Position numbers and translations under genes: made by a program
Shown: positions 11,869-24,228 of the stretch, one piece after another
Numbering within the stretch: the first letter of the stretch is position 1
How the letters are laid out: each line of letters opens with the position of its first letter
The notes under the pieces: model-generated
What the model was told of the DNA's origin: nothing
Database searches by the model: none
Seen by the model: the letters and a program-made list of their open reading frames with translations, nothing else
Assembly: GCA_011317545.1 (NCBI GenBank)
Contig: WUJK01000003.1
Coordinates: 1,612,001 to 1,676,000 of the forward strand
From: Coniella vitis
Lineage: Eukaryota; Ascomycota; Sordariomycetes; Diaporthales; Schizoparmaceae
Length of the DNA: 64,000 bases
Direction of reading: 5' to 3'

Positions 11869-12407
11869 CCACCATTTCGACTGTCAGTACTCGTCGTCGT
11901 ACGGTGCCGGAATGGCTTCTGAATCGATGGACTTTGCTCGGTGACAGAGCCAAAGTAGCGGAAACAAGCACAGGCTAATGCAATAACGCACCTTGAGAGG
12001 GCCCGGTGTGCAAAGTCTTTCTGACTCTCTTGTGAAGGGAGAGAAGAGAGAGCAAGCGAGCGAGGGCGACGATACGGCCGAGGTTGGATGGATTGGATTG
12101 TCGGCTGAGAGACTTCGGGGCCAACAAGCGACCCGGATGGCGGCATCCAGTCCCGTGTAACCTTACTCGAGATAGCTCCTCTGCTCCTCTTTATGATGAT
12201 AGTGCCAGTCAGTAGCTGATTGTAGAGGCCGCAGGGTCCAGGAAATGAAAACGAGCAGAAAGACACAAATAGAGGGTAAAAACACCACAAGAAACAAAAG
12301 GACGGTAAACAACGGGGATTACTGTGTAAGGCAAAGGACGGTACATAGTACAGCACGACCCGACCAGCAGCCACAGGGGCTCAGGGGGAATGGGCTCTAA
12401 GCAAGCC

Positions 12408-12427
12408 TACTATGTACTATCATAGTA
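12408..12427. repeat. Inverted repeat of TACTATG / CATAGTA
   Basis: Arms TACTATG (12408-12414) and CATAGTA (12421-12427) pair perfectly around a 6-nt spacer. A member of the dispersed element family; another half-site, TACATAGTAC, lies just upstream near 12344. Confidence 0.75.
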
Positions 12428-13754
12428 TAGGGCGCTGTAATGTGGGCCTGCCTGGGTAGGGGCGCACAGCTGCGTGGCCTGTTGCTGCGCTGGTCCAGAG
12501 AATCAAGTACTTTGACGAGACAAAGAACAAAAAATGATGGGTACTAACCAGAATCACACAGTTGACGCTGTGTGCTGCTTTGCTTCTGTTGACACAAACG
12601 CCGACCCACGCGCCGGTCGGATTTCTCGTTTTGACGAGGCGGCCCGCCCACGAAGACGGCGTCGTCTTGCTCGTCTGTGTTTAGCCGAACCAAAGCCTCC
12701 AATAGGAGAGCCTGTTGGCTTTCTCTGTTGTACTTTATACTCTGCTGGTCAGTATACAGAACCAGCAATCCGATGTAGTATAATGGCAAATCGCAACGGG
12801 CGAATTCCAACATGAATCGTGAGGACGGATACAGTGGGTGGTTTTCGACTCCATCCAGCCCCACCACACCTTGGTGGTTGTCTTTAATTCCCCGCGATTT
12901 GGTCGAAAAAGAGGGAACAGGTCGCAACGTACCGATTTGCGAGTTGTCAGATTGTATGTGGGTTCATCTGCAGCAAAACGTATGGTGCCACAGGCAAGGT
13001 CGAACGCCCAGACAATATCGCTGTGGCGTCTGTCTGTTTGCGCGCCCGGCCTCGTGTGTTTCTGGCTCTGAGTGGTGCGGTTTATTTCTTGTCTGGTCTT
13101 GGGGGCGCTTGCTTGCCAATGCAAGTATTGGTGCGATGCGCTCAAGCTCTTTTGGGATATTCCGCTTTGCTTGGCGGTAGTCCTTGTTCAACAGGAGGCA
13201 ATAGGTCTTGAAGTTGCGCGTTTTCTTTCTATTGTCCTTTTTTCTTTGGTCCCTGGTCAGCAAACTCTTAAACACGCAAAGGGTCAGCTCAACACTATCG
13301 CTTTGCTTCTATCCCTCAGTGGCGCGGTGTGGGTCGTGTTATTTCTTCTTCACTCGAAGCAAGGCAAGTGTTGGGAGCTGAACCAGGGGATGATGGGTCA
13401 TCCACTTACGAGTATTCTTGCGGTCGAGGCCTGGGCCGAGGGTTTTTTGGTAGAATCTTGGTCAGTCAACTCGAGGAACCAACGAGATTATATGCCAGTG
13501 AGTCTGCAAATCGTCCATGTGGCAATCCCGAGAGGAATGTTACAAATGGCTCTTGTATAGGCGAGGGGTCACACTATATATACTCTACACTGCCTCGACA
13601 CCCCCATCGCCCGGGAAAAGGTCATGTATCTTTTTTTCTACATGGGTACTTGCATCTCCTGACTTGGCGTGGTGGTGGGCAAATCAAGTACCAACAAGAG
13701 AACGCGACGCAGCCGCAGGAAAATCAATGAACAAAAGCTCCACACGGTGAGAAG

Positions 13755-13755
<1 letters not shown>

Positions 13756-13788
<33 letters not shown>
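13756..13788. repeat. (AGC)11 trinucleotide tract
   Basis: Eleven perfect AGC units in a region with no credible gene. It makes a run of leucines in a minus-strand frame, which I regard as accidental. Confidence 0.85.
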
Positions 13789-13789
<1 letters not shown>

Positions 13790-14189
13790 CTAGCTGATGG
13801 AAAGCATACATAGTACAGAGTACCAGGGGGCGGGGATGAGCGTCTGCCGGGGAGTTTTCGTCACAAATGGTATGGACGGGCAGACAGATCCTACGAGTAC
13901 AGACGGGCTGGGCTGGTGATGGACAGCAACAGAAGAACAAAAAGGGTGGGCAGCGCAACCGCCCAACGTGACTCGTGTAGTTGTCCGGATTAAGACATGA
14001 GGCACACCCCAGGAATTTGTGCGCAACCGCTAGCTCCGACACTTTATCTCCCAATGTCCATCCATGCATCTGCCACTTCGACGTAATGTAGACGTTCCAT
14101 CGCGCGTGAACGGGGGCGCAAGTCCTGTACTCTCGACGGCGACTGTTGCATTCAGTCGCTGCTCGTCTTCTGGCTGGCACACCCTGCCG

Positions 14190-14205
14190 TACTATGTACA
14201 TAGTA
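14190..14205. repeat. Perfect palindrome TACTATGTACATAGTA
   Basis: Sixteen-base perfect palindrome in intergenic DNA, the canonical form of the dispersed family. An identical copy is 778 bp away at 14968-14983. Confidence 0.9.
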
Positions 14206-14967
14206 GTCCTCTGGTATTGGCCCGACTTGTCGGCCTTTGGGCAACCCTGGAGGACGACTATACGAGGCTGTCCCCCCACCAATGCGCGCTGCGCTCAGCC
14301 CGGTCCTTGCATGGCCCATGGCCATCGATTGGTAGGGCCGTGTCCCATCACCATGGCATGACAGGACAAGGCCACGAATGGGGCGTGTTTGCTGCTGGAC
14401 CATGCGTAGACTCTGTATCCAAGTCGTGGACATCACCACATCTTGGTTCTTTGCAAATAGTCACAACAACCACGGCCAGTGGCCGCCATGCCATGGGCCC
14501 AACCAGCCCTCTCCACACCACCCTCAGCTCGACCGCCTCTTACCCCTTCCTGCTGTTGCGCTGCGAATCTGGCTACATCGTATACGCAAGTATCTCGTCT
14601 GGTCCATTAGTTTGCCTTTGCGGCAATGCAGCCGCGGGAGGAGATCGGGGTCCATCTTCATCAAGCCCCCGAGTACTTCTTTCGAACAGAGCATGCTGAG
14701 AGGGCGGGAGGGCTGGGGACTGGTGGGGCCCCCAGACAGTCTGCGGCATGTTTCCCAGACATGGGATTTGCAAAGCTGGCCGATGCAAATTGCCATCTTG
14801 CGTCCCCGGAAGGCCAAAGAGGCAGTGGGCATGGCGTTGCAACCCCCGAGGCGGTCATGATACCCGTGGGCCACACTCGCACGCAAGCTGAAGGAGAAAT
14901 ACCGGTTCTTGTCATCCGCTGTCGACGCCGCAGCGAGGGAGGCAGGGCGGGTGGATGGGTGGATGGG

Positions 14968-14983
14968 TACTATGTACATAGTA
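14968..14983. repeat. Perfect palindrome TACTATGTACATAGTA
   Basis: Second exact copy of the 16-bp palindrome. It sits directly after a short GGATGG tandem (about 14951-14967). Confidence 0.9.
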
Positions 14984-15277
14984 GATGGCTTCGAGCATGC
15001 CTGACGTGGGCCCCAACATGCCCCCAGGCCAGAGCACCAGTCGGAGCCAGTGCGAGCTGCCAAGTGCCGCTGCACGGTGGGCACGGGGTCCAATAAGGCC
15101 CCTCCAGTTGCAGGTGAGACTTGCAGCGAGGCCCACTCTATTTCAGACCAGGGGGGGCTCCCTGCCTGGTGGCCCCTGCGCTGCTGCATGCTTAGTTGCT
15201 AAAGGCTCCAACAACGTCGTCTCTTGACTGCGCGTCCATCTTCCCACACTGATGACACTCCACCGAAAGAGAGAGGA

Positions 15278-15317
15278 GCACCAGCACCAGCACCAGAACC
15301 AGCACCAGCAGCAGAAT
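15278..15317. repeat. CACCAG-type short tandem repeat
   Basis: Imperfect hexamer array of CAGCAC/CACCAG units in the region upstream of SFT2, ending in CAGCAGCAG. Confidence 0.7.
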
Positions 15318-16265
15318 CGCACCCACACCCACGTTTTGCCCGCCCAGCTTGCGCTACCGCCCTTGCGAGGTACTTCCTGGCCCATCTGTCACGTCGCGAG
15401 CTAGCGGCCCTCGCCTTATCCTATCTGATCTCGCCTCCATCTTGGTCACTACTGTCAGCACACGCGTCGTTGTCCAGGCTACCAGCGCCCTTCGTGTTCG
15501 CCGCATTCCCCCCCCCCCCCCGGAGGCTGGTCGCCAGTCACATCTAGCTTGTATTCTGTTGCCGTCGTCGTCGATAAAGTCGAGCCCGTGCCAAGCCAAG
15601 CATTTGCGCTTGCACATCGTCCAGCTGCCCTCCACCGTCCGGCCCTCTCGAGCAAGCGAGCGAGCGAGCCAGCCTGTGCATACGAGCATTTCAGCGCAGA
15701 TAAACGTCATACATCGCGCCCCAGACTCAGCTGCCGGTCTTTCCGTACTGTGTGGTGCGCCCGCCTCCTCTCCCTGGCTCTCCCACATCAAGCTACTGCT
15801 TGAAGAATACTACGTACCTCCTTCTTCTTCTACATACCACAACACGACATCCATTGACAAGGCAGTTACTTCTGGCCTCGCAGTTTGCGACGCTTGTTTT
15901 GTTGTGCTACGACTAGCCACTCCCTAAGTGGTACGACCTACGCCCTCCTACGACCCTCCATCAGAACCGAATCCAGCCAATAGTATCGCGCGACCGTGGC
16001 CACCCCCCCCTCCTTTGCTGCTTTCTAAGATATCACAAGCCGATTTATCAATAATCCACCCTTTCCAAGTGGGGTCATTTGGCACCCCTTTGCGACGCTA
16101 CGCTTCTCCATCGCGGAGATCTTGGTCCTTGAAGAATCTATTCGCATACGACCAACATAGCCTCTTGGACGAGCTCTTGCGACGGCCACGCTGAGGAGTC
16201 GAAAGACTTGCTTGCAAGAAAATCACACAACGAAAGCGAACCCAGCACAATAGAGATACGGCAAG

Positions 16266-17692
16266 ATGGCTTCGGCATCGTTTCGGGAGCAGATGAACTC
16301 TCTGGGCTGGTCGCGACGCGCCAGCGAGGAGCCTGTTAATACCTCTCAGCAAAGCGGTCTCTTGTCATCGCTCAAGTCGCTAAATCCCTTTGGCGATAGT
16401 GGCTATGTACGTCTGCCGACGACTGAGGGCGCGGGCGCTCCACTTCCAGCCGCGTCTAGGAGAGAAGAGGAGGAAGGATGGTTCACGCGTGAGTTTCCCA
16501 GCACGACCATTTCGCCGTCCATATCACCATGCACACACATACATGCCGAAAAGAAGAAAAACCGGCTTCCTCGGCGAGGTAGAGCCTGGCGATGCAGCGG
16601 TCGGTCGAGTACAGAATTCCTTTATCGTGGCTGACTCACACCTTGTGCAACCGGCTCTTTCAACTCTACATGTGTTTCTTGGCATAGAGCGCTTGATTTG
16701 GAAGTAGACAAGGCTGACCAGATGCCGCCTGAATGGACGGCAAGTACAGTGAGTAGATGGGACCGTTTGCTCGTCTTCGGCGCTTGCAACCTGGGAGCAC
16801 TTGTCTGCTTCGTTATCTGCTTCACGCTCTTTCCAGTGCTTTCCCTCAGACCGAGAAAGCTCGTTATCTTGTAGGTCATGTCACATTTTACGCCTACACC
16901 ATGTGGTCACCAGGTAGACCGGAGTCAGAGCCCCCTGTCACTGGCATTGTCGAACCGTCCTTGAGGGTCCTGTCCCACCCCTCTTCCCCCCCCCCCTTCT
17001 CTCTCTTCCTTCTTCTCACCTTGCTGCACCTCTCAAGCACGGGGTCCACTCACCAGGCCTGCCGTTGCTGGAGAAAAACAAGCTTGCCCTGCTGCAACCA
17101 CCCGTCCTGCATACGGGTCGATCTCGCATGACATGCCGAAGGGAAAGACTTCCTTGCCTGCTGACAAGCGATGGTGACCTGCAAGGCACAAGCGTCCTAC
17201 TTGCTGCTTTGCTCGCCCACGCCTCGAACCGCCATGTTTTGATTTCCAAACTTTCAACGTCGCTGACTGGGTGGAATTTGTGTGGTAGATGGACACTGGG
17301 ATCAGCGCTATTTCTGGCATCTTTTGCGGCTGTGATGGGACCCATGGCCTATGCGCAGCACCTGTTGTCTGGGCCCCGGCTGCCCTTCACTGGAGCCTAT
17401 TTTGGATCCATCGCTTTTACATTTTACTTTGCCCTCGGTGTGAGTCACTCTGATGCCGTTCGCGTCCATGGTGCATATGCAAGGACGTGTTTCACTCTGC
17501 TCTTGATGGCTTCACAGCTGGGACTGACATGGCCAATAGCTACGCAGCCCGTTCCTGACGTTGATCTCGGCGCTTGTCCAGCTTGGCTGCCTGATATGGT
17601 ATCTTGTCAGCTATTTTCCCATGGGCTCCAGTGGCCTGCGCCTCGCCACAACGTTTGGGGCTCGAAGAGCCGCTGCCTGGATGACTGGGTGA
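16266..17692 (+). CDS. SFT2: SFT2-family vesicle transport membrane protein
   Basis: Sft2 is a small Golgi tetraspanning protein involved in fusion of endosome-derived vesicles with the late Golgi. Four exons: 16266-16488, 16750-16870, 17289-17439, 17540-17692. They join to 648 nt, 215 residues, the usual family length. All junctions are GT...AG and keep phase; the joins rebuild WFTLSRWDRLLVFG, LVILWTLGS and FALGLRSPFLTL, family-typical strings. The N-terminal 75 residues are cytosolic and end in an REEEEGWFT stretch. Four hydrophobic helices follow, separated by RPRK, the conserved MGPMAYAQHLLSGPRLPFT loop and an LRS turn. The C-terminus reads FPMGSSGLRLATTFGARRA. The intron of 418 nt (16871-17288) is unusually long for this window and contains a C-rich tract. 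Start choice is supported by the conserved MASASFREQMNSLGW. Confidence 0.94.
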
Positions 17693-19000
17693 GGCTGACG
17701 ACGAGATTTGTGGCTGTTATGATTCCTGCCGTCCGGGCAAGTACCGAGATCCGGCGTCGCATCTCCAGGCCACGACACATATAACCTGGTTGCTTTTTTT
17801 ATGTGTGTATTGGCTGGGCTAGGTATATTGTTTATGGTTTTCTTTTCTCCGAATGACATGCATCTGTCAAGCGCCATCAATCTTGGATCGAGATTGCCAG
17901 TCACGAGCGCAGGGCGTATGGAGCTGTTTTGGTTCAGGGCGGGCGGGCGGCATAGAAACAAAGACGTGCATAGGTAATGATGGCCTGGGCGAGAAGAGAG
18001 TGTGTAAGTACTGTATAAACACATGAGGTTTCAAAAAAAGAAGAGAGAAAAAGAAAGAAGGCCACACAGTAAAAGTATATCATGCATGAATATGGCAACT
18101 AAGAGAATGCGAGCCAACACAGTGTGAACTTTAGTCAGGCCTTTTCTTGTCGAGGGTACTATGAATGCTGATACATAGTACATGCGTACATACCTATACA
18201 CATGGCTTGGCAAACGCGGCAAAAGGGACAGAGGGAGAGAAGGTAGGTGGTGGTGGTGTAGAAAACAGAGAATGCAAGGCCGAGAGTGTGGCTTATCAGC
18301 AGTCACGATCAAGCGGTACGTACCCGATATGGCGACATGTTTTATCTTGTCTTTGCCATGCGGCGTTGTGGATCGTCTGGATCCATGCAAGGATTTAAAC
18401 CAAGTACCTAGGTGTGTACTATGTACTCTATCTCGGCCAAGTCAGTACTATGAGTACATACTGAGTAGAATAAATAGTAAGTGCAGGTGGCTGGGGTGAT
18501 TTGCGTGACCAAATAACAGAGGGTCTAATCAGTGACAAATAGGCAAAACAGGGAACAATAAGAAACAAGCCTCTTGGTCCTCCATATCAAGTATGTGTAC
18601 TTGAGAAGAAAAAAAGGTATGAAAAAAAAATCCCAAACAGGTCGGTAGTCTCAGATGACTTTTCGGACGGGCCAGATTATGCACAAGCGGGATGATGTGT
18701 GTACACAGTAGATGGATGTACTATGCATGCATTCTACTTTGTATAGTACAATGAGACGAATATATAATCATACATTACATAGTATACGGGACTGGAGACT
18801 CGTGTTTTTTTTTTTCCTGCGCTGTTCCCCCTCTTCTTCTTTTGGCGTGCATGGCATGGCATGGCACGGCATGGTGAAGTGGTGTGGTGATAATTTTATA
18901 GTACACACATAGAAAGAAGAAGACGCAGGGCTGTCCAAGGATATATATCTGCTCGTATGGATTGCTTGCATCTCGAGAAAGAAAACCTTCCACTTAATTG

Positions 19001-19033
<33 letters not shown>

Positions 19034-20139
19034 CGCTTTTCTTCTTTTTGGCTTAATGTTACCGAATACGAATGATACCGTGTGTTGCGGTTTATATAGA
19101 TGGCGTTGGAAAGTTGTATAAAGTAAGTCGTGAGGCGGGTTGGCTGGATGGCTAGGAGATTATGCGACTGGAGTTAGTAACAAATGTACAAAGTAGCAGT
19201 AAGTTTTTGCCCTCTATACTATACTTTGGCAGGATCTTCAACATGCAATTTTTAAGCAGATACCTGATGGACGTGATGGCTTTCTTGCTAGGGTGCCTGA
19301 ACAGAATCATGCTTGGGTTTAAGTGAGGCGGGTGACGGTGGGGGATGGGGTCAGGCACAAGCGTTTACAGTATGTAAATAGATAGTGCTTGGGCTTATAC
19401 ACAGTATTGATTTTTTGGTTAGAATCTTTTGTACGTTTCCTTAACTATACTCTGGATGTTTTGTATGGTATATTAAGGCCTGGTGTTGTATCCAAGGCCG
19501 GAAGGGAGGAGGAAGCGGTAATCAATTCTGAACGACTATGTGCGCACTCGGGGATTCCCGTGATCGTCGCCGCCTAGCTAATGGACCTGGAAGGCAGATG
19601 ATTGTTTTTTTACCCCCCGGCTGTTGACACTGCAGATCAGGTATTGATGTACTTACCAGTCAGTACTCACCGTTTTGACAGCCAAAAGACTAAAAACTAT
19701 ACACCAAGAAACTCTTTAGGGAGATCAGAGTGCGTCCTTTGCGCGTGAGCTGGGCAGTCAATATAAGCAAGTTCAGTGCATATATGTTCACGCGGCCACA
19801 CAGAATCTAAACCAATACATAGTAGTGACTGGGTGGACGGGAACGGAACTGCAACAAGACATGGCCTTTCCCGTCTCTCCCTTTTTATTCCTATTTCCCT
19901 TTTTCCTCCGTGCGAACACCCTTTCTCACTCTCAAACACGCTAAGCTCATTGAATGGTCCCGAGACCGAGGAAATACAACAACAACAACATCAGCAACAA
20001 CAAGAGCGGTGAATGTCCCGAAACTGATTTACTTGGATGATATGTATCTGTACGTTGGAGCGAGAGATGGCAGGAGGCTGTGAATAAGGGAGGGTGTGGG
20101 TGGATGAGTGTGTGAGGAGGATTATCAAAGGCAACGACA
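17693..20139. other. AT-richer spacer downstream of SFT2
   Basis: No credible gene. Contains many TACATAGTA/TACTATG half-sites (near 18168, 18416, 18450, 18717, 18776, 18897, 19816), an (AT)n tract at 19001-19033 and a GGCAT tandem near 18848-18873. The first 300 bp is probably the SFT2 3' UTR. Confidence 0.5.
19001..19033. repeat. (AT)n microsatellite
   Basis: (AT)12 at 19001-19024 followed by an interrupted GTATATATA stretch. Confidence 0.85.
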
Positions 20140-21330
20140 TCAAGCACCAAGAATCAAGTGCAAATACTGTGTTCTTGTGCTCGGCGATCTTTTTGTGGAT
20201 GAAACACAGCGGTTGAGGACGCGATAGATGGCATTTGACTTGTATCGGCGTTGTCGCAAATTGTTACAACCTTCATCATCTTGGACAACATACCCGAGGA
20301 GCATGGCGGGCTGGTACCGTGGAGTAGAGCGTGGACTGAAAGCTGCGTAAACCACAACGGCCAGTGTCTCCTTCATCAGGATCCTTCCGCTGTCATTCAA
20401 GTCAACTGGTGCCTAAGTCGAAGAAGGACATGGACGTAGATAGAAGAATGTGAGTCACTGCTGAGGCTGATGCGCTCGCAAGCCATAAACATGTCAGCAA
20501 TTTCGAATACGAAAGATGGGTCAAATGAAAATTAAATCTTCAGTCTGAGTGCAGACTTTGCAGGAAGACGCGTCGACTGACGAGGTATGATGGGCGTGAC
20601 CAAACCACATGATGATATCCCAACCCAGAACTCAAGTACTCACGAACAGATGGTCTTTTGGGGGGCCGGACTTGAATGATGTATAGCTAGCTAGTTTGTC
20701 ACTCTCTCTCGGCTGGTTTGACTTGAAAGAAAGAAACGTGGTCTGTTGCATGGCTATGATGTGGTAATAAGTGCCATGACCGCTTGACACATCATAGAAG
20801 AAACAATACATGTTCGAATCAAAACTGCACCATAGGAACACTACAAGACTGTCCACGAATTCCCTTTATACCATAATCTCGTGATGAGACTTGACATACC
20901 CGGGCAGTCCAGCTAATCTTGATTATTTCCCAAAGATTGTCTAATGGAATGGCCTCCATCTGCGGGTTACCGAAAGTCGTTCTGTTAGTATCAATTTACC
21001 AATAAGCACATGCGAAAGGGAAGCCGAGTTTCGAACTTTAAGAAATAGACGACGCCACAACCATGATCATATCCAAGTCGTCGTGCTCGTGGATGCTGAA
21101 GCCCTGTTGGGTTCTGATACTAGACATGACACGAGTCCTCTAGCCTTCAGATCCGGTAGGTCCTGCTCAGTGAAAGACACTGGATGAGGCATAGCACCGG
21201 TCTCGTAGACTAAGACTGGGAATGGGCACAAGATATAGACTTTATCGTAGGGGCGAAGGTCCTTGTTGTATACCCGTTCTTCGGTGTTCCTCTTTGTGAT
21301 CATAATAATGCTTGAGTCTTCAATGTTGAG
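20140..21330 (-). pseudogene. Possible eroded gene, identity unclear
   Basis: On the minus strand near 21303-21067 there is a protein-like frame with the string YDKVYILCPFPVLVYETG. It vaguely recalls the NAD-dependent epimerase pattern of beta-strand followed by YGTG, but too weakly for a call. Below it is a well-formed 3' splice site (TACTAAC branch-like site, then CCCGCAG near 20956) followed by a short open exon and a GTATGT donor. No chain of exons gives a complete protein and the frames are interrupted by stops. It could be a gene relic or chance. Confidence 0.2.
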
Positions 21331-24228
21331 CCATGCTATGTAAGACTGGTGTTGAGGGCTTCGTCCTAGTCACGCGATCGGATGGCTACTCCTCACACTA
21401 GATGTGATGTTCACCGCTTCCCACAACGCGCATCCGTGGGCAAGCAGCCAGGCGTGGTGCTATTCCTAACGATTGACCTTCTGGGCGCGGATTGGCGTCT
21501 CACCCTTCGAAGTAACTGTGCAACACGTTATGACCAGGCAGACAACGACAAAGTTGTAGTGAAGGCGAGCCAACATTACGAAGGCCACGCAATGGCGCTG
21601 AGCAGGAGCGTTCAGTCGTGGGAACTGACGTGATGCGTGGGACATCGTGTAAACTGCGGAAGCGTCCTGTCATCTGATGCCGTTACTTCGGAGGCTGGAC
21701 GGCAACCGAGCGTTTATCACTCACATGGTGTCGTTCTTCCTTTCCCGTGTGTGGCGAGGTTATACACGACCTTGTAGCGAACCAACATTGCAAGGTAAGA
21801 CGAAGCCTGACAGGGCAGCAAGTCCGAGCGCAAGGAAGCACGACTCGTGCTGGGTGTGCTCGTGCTGCGACCGTTATGAGAATAGAAGAGGGCCATTTCG
21901 TGGTGCTCAAAATATGAAAAACCAAGCCGTTAATCAAGTACTATGGTAGCCTTTGAGCAGTCTGCATATCAAGGGTCCTGAAAACAGGCGGTTTGTGCTG
22001 TAAACTAAAATAACGTAGGCCAACAACGGCCTGGCGTCCGGCGTCCGACAACACAATCATATCTTCTTGGGAGTTTCTTTCTCTTTGAAATGTGTCCGGC
22101 CTATATCACCGCACGCCTAGAAGCTGGTGCCTGAATGATGCTGACGATGTCGGGGCATTAAGAGGACTGGCTTGACTGGCGGGCTGGCCATAGACCCGGG
22201 TACAGCCGAGCGTCCGCGCCTGGTCACAGGTCTCCAGTGAGTGGCCTTTGCTTGCTGTGAGAAGAGGATATACATAGTGTCAGCAGATGGGCGTGCGGAA
22301 CAGCCACTGGAGGATCCCAGCCCGTTGGTTAGGGCGAGAAAAGTTGAATCTTTAGTTGAGCTCGTTGTTGAGGGCGGCTTGGGACTGAAGCTGGATCTTT
22401 GGCCGAGGCACAACACGTCTTGAAGTTTTTCATAAAGAATCTTAGTGATGATGCATGCAGTACCGATATTAGGTAAGATTGTACCAAGGTACTTCCAAGG
22501 CTGTCCAAAGCCAGCTGGTACCCAGGTACCTTCCGGCCTGGCCATCCACTGCTCATGCTAGCCCTTGGGAAAATAGAAAAAAGCAATAAAAATAAATGCC
22601 CTTCCATGCGCCCCAGCAGCCTTCACCTTCGCATACGCGCATATACTACGTACAGCAACCCAGCCAACCAGTCAGTCAGCCAACATGGCGACTGGACAGA
22701 CAGATTACCAACTAAGGTTGACAGACTGGTCATTTGCCTCTGTGCTTCCAGGTGTTTGGGGCCTGCGTCGGGGGCTTGCTAATCCGTTCCAGCAATTGGA
22801 AAAGACTTAGTATAGGGCTTGCATAGGAATGCTGGAGCGGCCGAGGGGGGTTATGTGCCGTGCAGCTAGCCTCAGCGCTCAGAGTCTGTTGTGCGCCTGA
22901 TTGTGTGTGGAGAAAGAAAGGAAGCAGCGATTCTCCTTCTCAGTGCTGGGGGCTTCCATTTGCTTACGGTCCAAGATTGGGAATAATCGCATCGCAAGGT
23001 ACCATGACTTGGGTTCTTGATTGCTGCTAGAGCCAGTGACTGCCTGCTGCCCTGCTGCGTTTCCAGGGAAAACAACAGGCAGGAGCAGCTGTACTCCGTA
23101 GTTGCCGTGGTTCATGTTTGGCTACGGCACGGCGCCAGCTCTGCCCAGCACGGCCCTGGGCCCCTACATACATAGTACTATGTATACCTGGTACATAATA
23201 CTGCTGGGGTCTGGCATTGCCTGGCACTTTCCCACTGGCACTAGATTTTTTTCAAAGGTGCCCACCAGGCTCTGCACACTGCACACCCACACCAGCGCTA
23301 GGCCAAAATTCAACGACACCTACCGTCTGTCTCCATCCACAATTTTTGTTAGGCTTCATCCCCGAATTCTGTCTTTCCCTTTCCTTTCTCGACCAGCCAC
23401 CTCGAACCCTTCTCTACGACTCCTCTCCTGCCTGTCGAGGAGAGCGCTATCACCAGTCTTTAGGTATTACTCCAGCATCTTTTGCCTCCCCGTCCCTCGG
23501 CCTCCGCCCGCAAGCCTCTGGCCCTGCCGGCCCTGTTTTTCTGCAGAGCGTTCTCGGCAACGCTCGCTCCTACGCAAACCCGCGCGACCTTAACTTCTTG
23601 CGCCCTCGCGCAGTCGTTGCCCCCCTTGTGAACCACTTTCGCGGCTTGACTTGTCTGACGGTTTCTGCGTGACTGACCGGTCTCCTTTCCAGACTGTCCG
23701 CCTGCTGGTTGGCCCTGTGAATCTTCTCATCTCGTCTGCCTCTTGGTTTCTGCACGCGCCCCGCTCTCGCCGTGTCAGACCAAAGCCAAACAAGGTAGGG
23801 CTCTCTTGGGCCATAAATTTTTAATCCCGCCCGTCTTTTTTTCTTCCCTTCACCCCTCCCAAACCCTTCCCCCACACGTCCTTTCCAACGCTCACCTTCT
23901 ACTTATCCAGGAACCTGTGCAACCACGCCTTGAGCTACGAGTCTCCTACGTCGCTCATCAGCCCACTGCCGACCCCGCGACGTCCGCATCTTCAAATCCA
24001 TTCGATCGCGCGGAGGGGTTCTGCTCGCCTCTCCGGTCACGACTGCCGTGTGTGCTCCTCCTCGTTGAGGCTCGCTGCTGTACCTGGGAGACACAGGAAA
24101 TTGACGCCCCTCCCTTCGGGCCCATCTGCAACTGCTTGTTGCTCTTGCAGATCCTTCCCTCGCTCGTGTGGTGAGGCGCTATCATCTTGACAGCTTCTGT
24201 TTGTCGCCGACACAAACCCGCACACAAC
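21331..24228. other. Spacer and CT-rich leader of LARP gene
   Basis: No recognisable gene up to about 23.2 kb. It contains an 18-bp palindrome at 23168-23185. From about 23340 to 24228 the plus strand is strongly pyrimidine-rich, as expected of the promoter and long 5' leader of the La-domain gene. Frames of 140-160 codons inside the leader have no family signature. Confidence 0.5.
23168..23185. repeat. Perfect 18-bp palindrome ATACATAGTACTATGTAT
   Basis: Same half-sites as the 14190 element but in the opposite order (CATAGTA first), self-complementary over 18 bases. Followed by GTATAC and a GGTACATA half-site. Confidence 0.9.

Larger units (their letters stand above)
10328..12400. promoter_or_regulatory. 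Upstream region / long leader of bHLH gene
   Basis: Lies upstream of the minus-strand bHLH gene. It is GA-rich on the plus strand (CT-rich on the sense strand of the bHLH gene), typical of fungal promoters and leaders. It holds a 14-G run at 11008-11021 and the palindrome GTACCTAGGTAC at 11857. Frames of about 100-180 codons on both strands here are compositional and show no family motif. Confidence 0.5.
12401..16265. other. Large spacer and SFT2 leader
   Basis: Nearly 3.9 kb without a recognisable gene. Contents: the inverted repeat at 12408-12427, an (AGC)11 tract at 13756-13788, two identical 16-bp palindromes at 14190 and 14968, a CACCAG-type repeat at 15278-15317, a C14 run at 15508-15521, and a pyrimidine-rich leader running into SFT2. 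Frames of 160-220 codons occur (13072-13560 plus, 14064-14699 plus, 14524-15189 minus) but lack domain signatures and overlap each other on opposite strands. Confidence 0.5.

Noticed and set aside
12770..12825. tRNA-like A-box (TAGTATAATGGC)
   Set aside because: No matching B-box GGTTCGANNCC at the right distance and no cloverleaf could be drawn.
13072..13560. Plus-strand frame of 162 codons with hydrophobic stretches
   Set aside because: No family motif, no start context, codon use unlike neighbouring real genes, and overlapping frames of similar length; likely chance.
13638..14282. Minus-strand frame with a run of leucines
   Set aside because: The leucines come from the (AGC)11 tract; no other sign of a gene.
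14064..15189. Overlapping frames of 211 (plus) and 221 (minus) codons
   Set aside because: GC-rich region gives long open frames on both strands; both run through the palindromes and show no domain.
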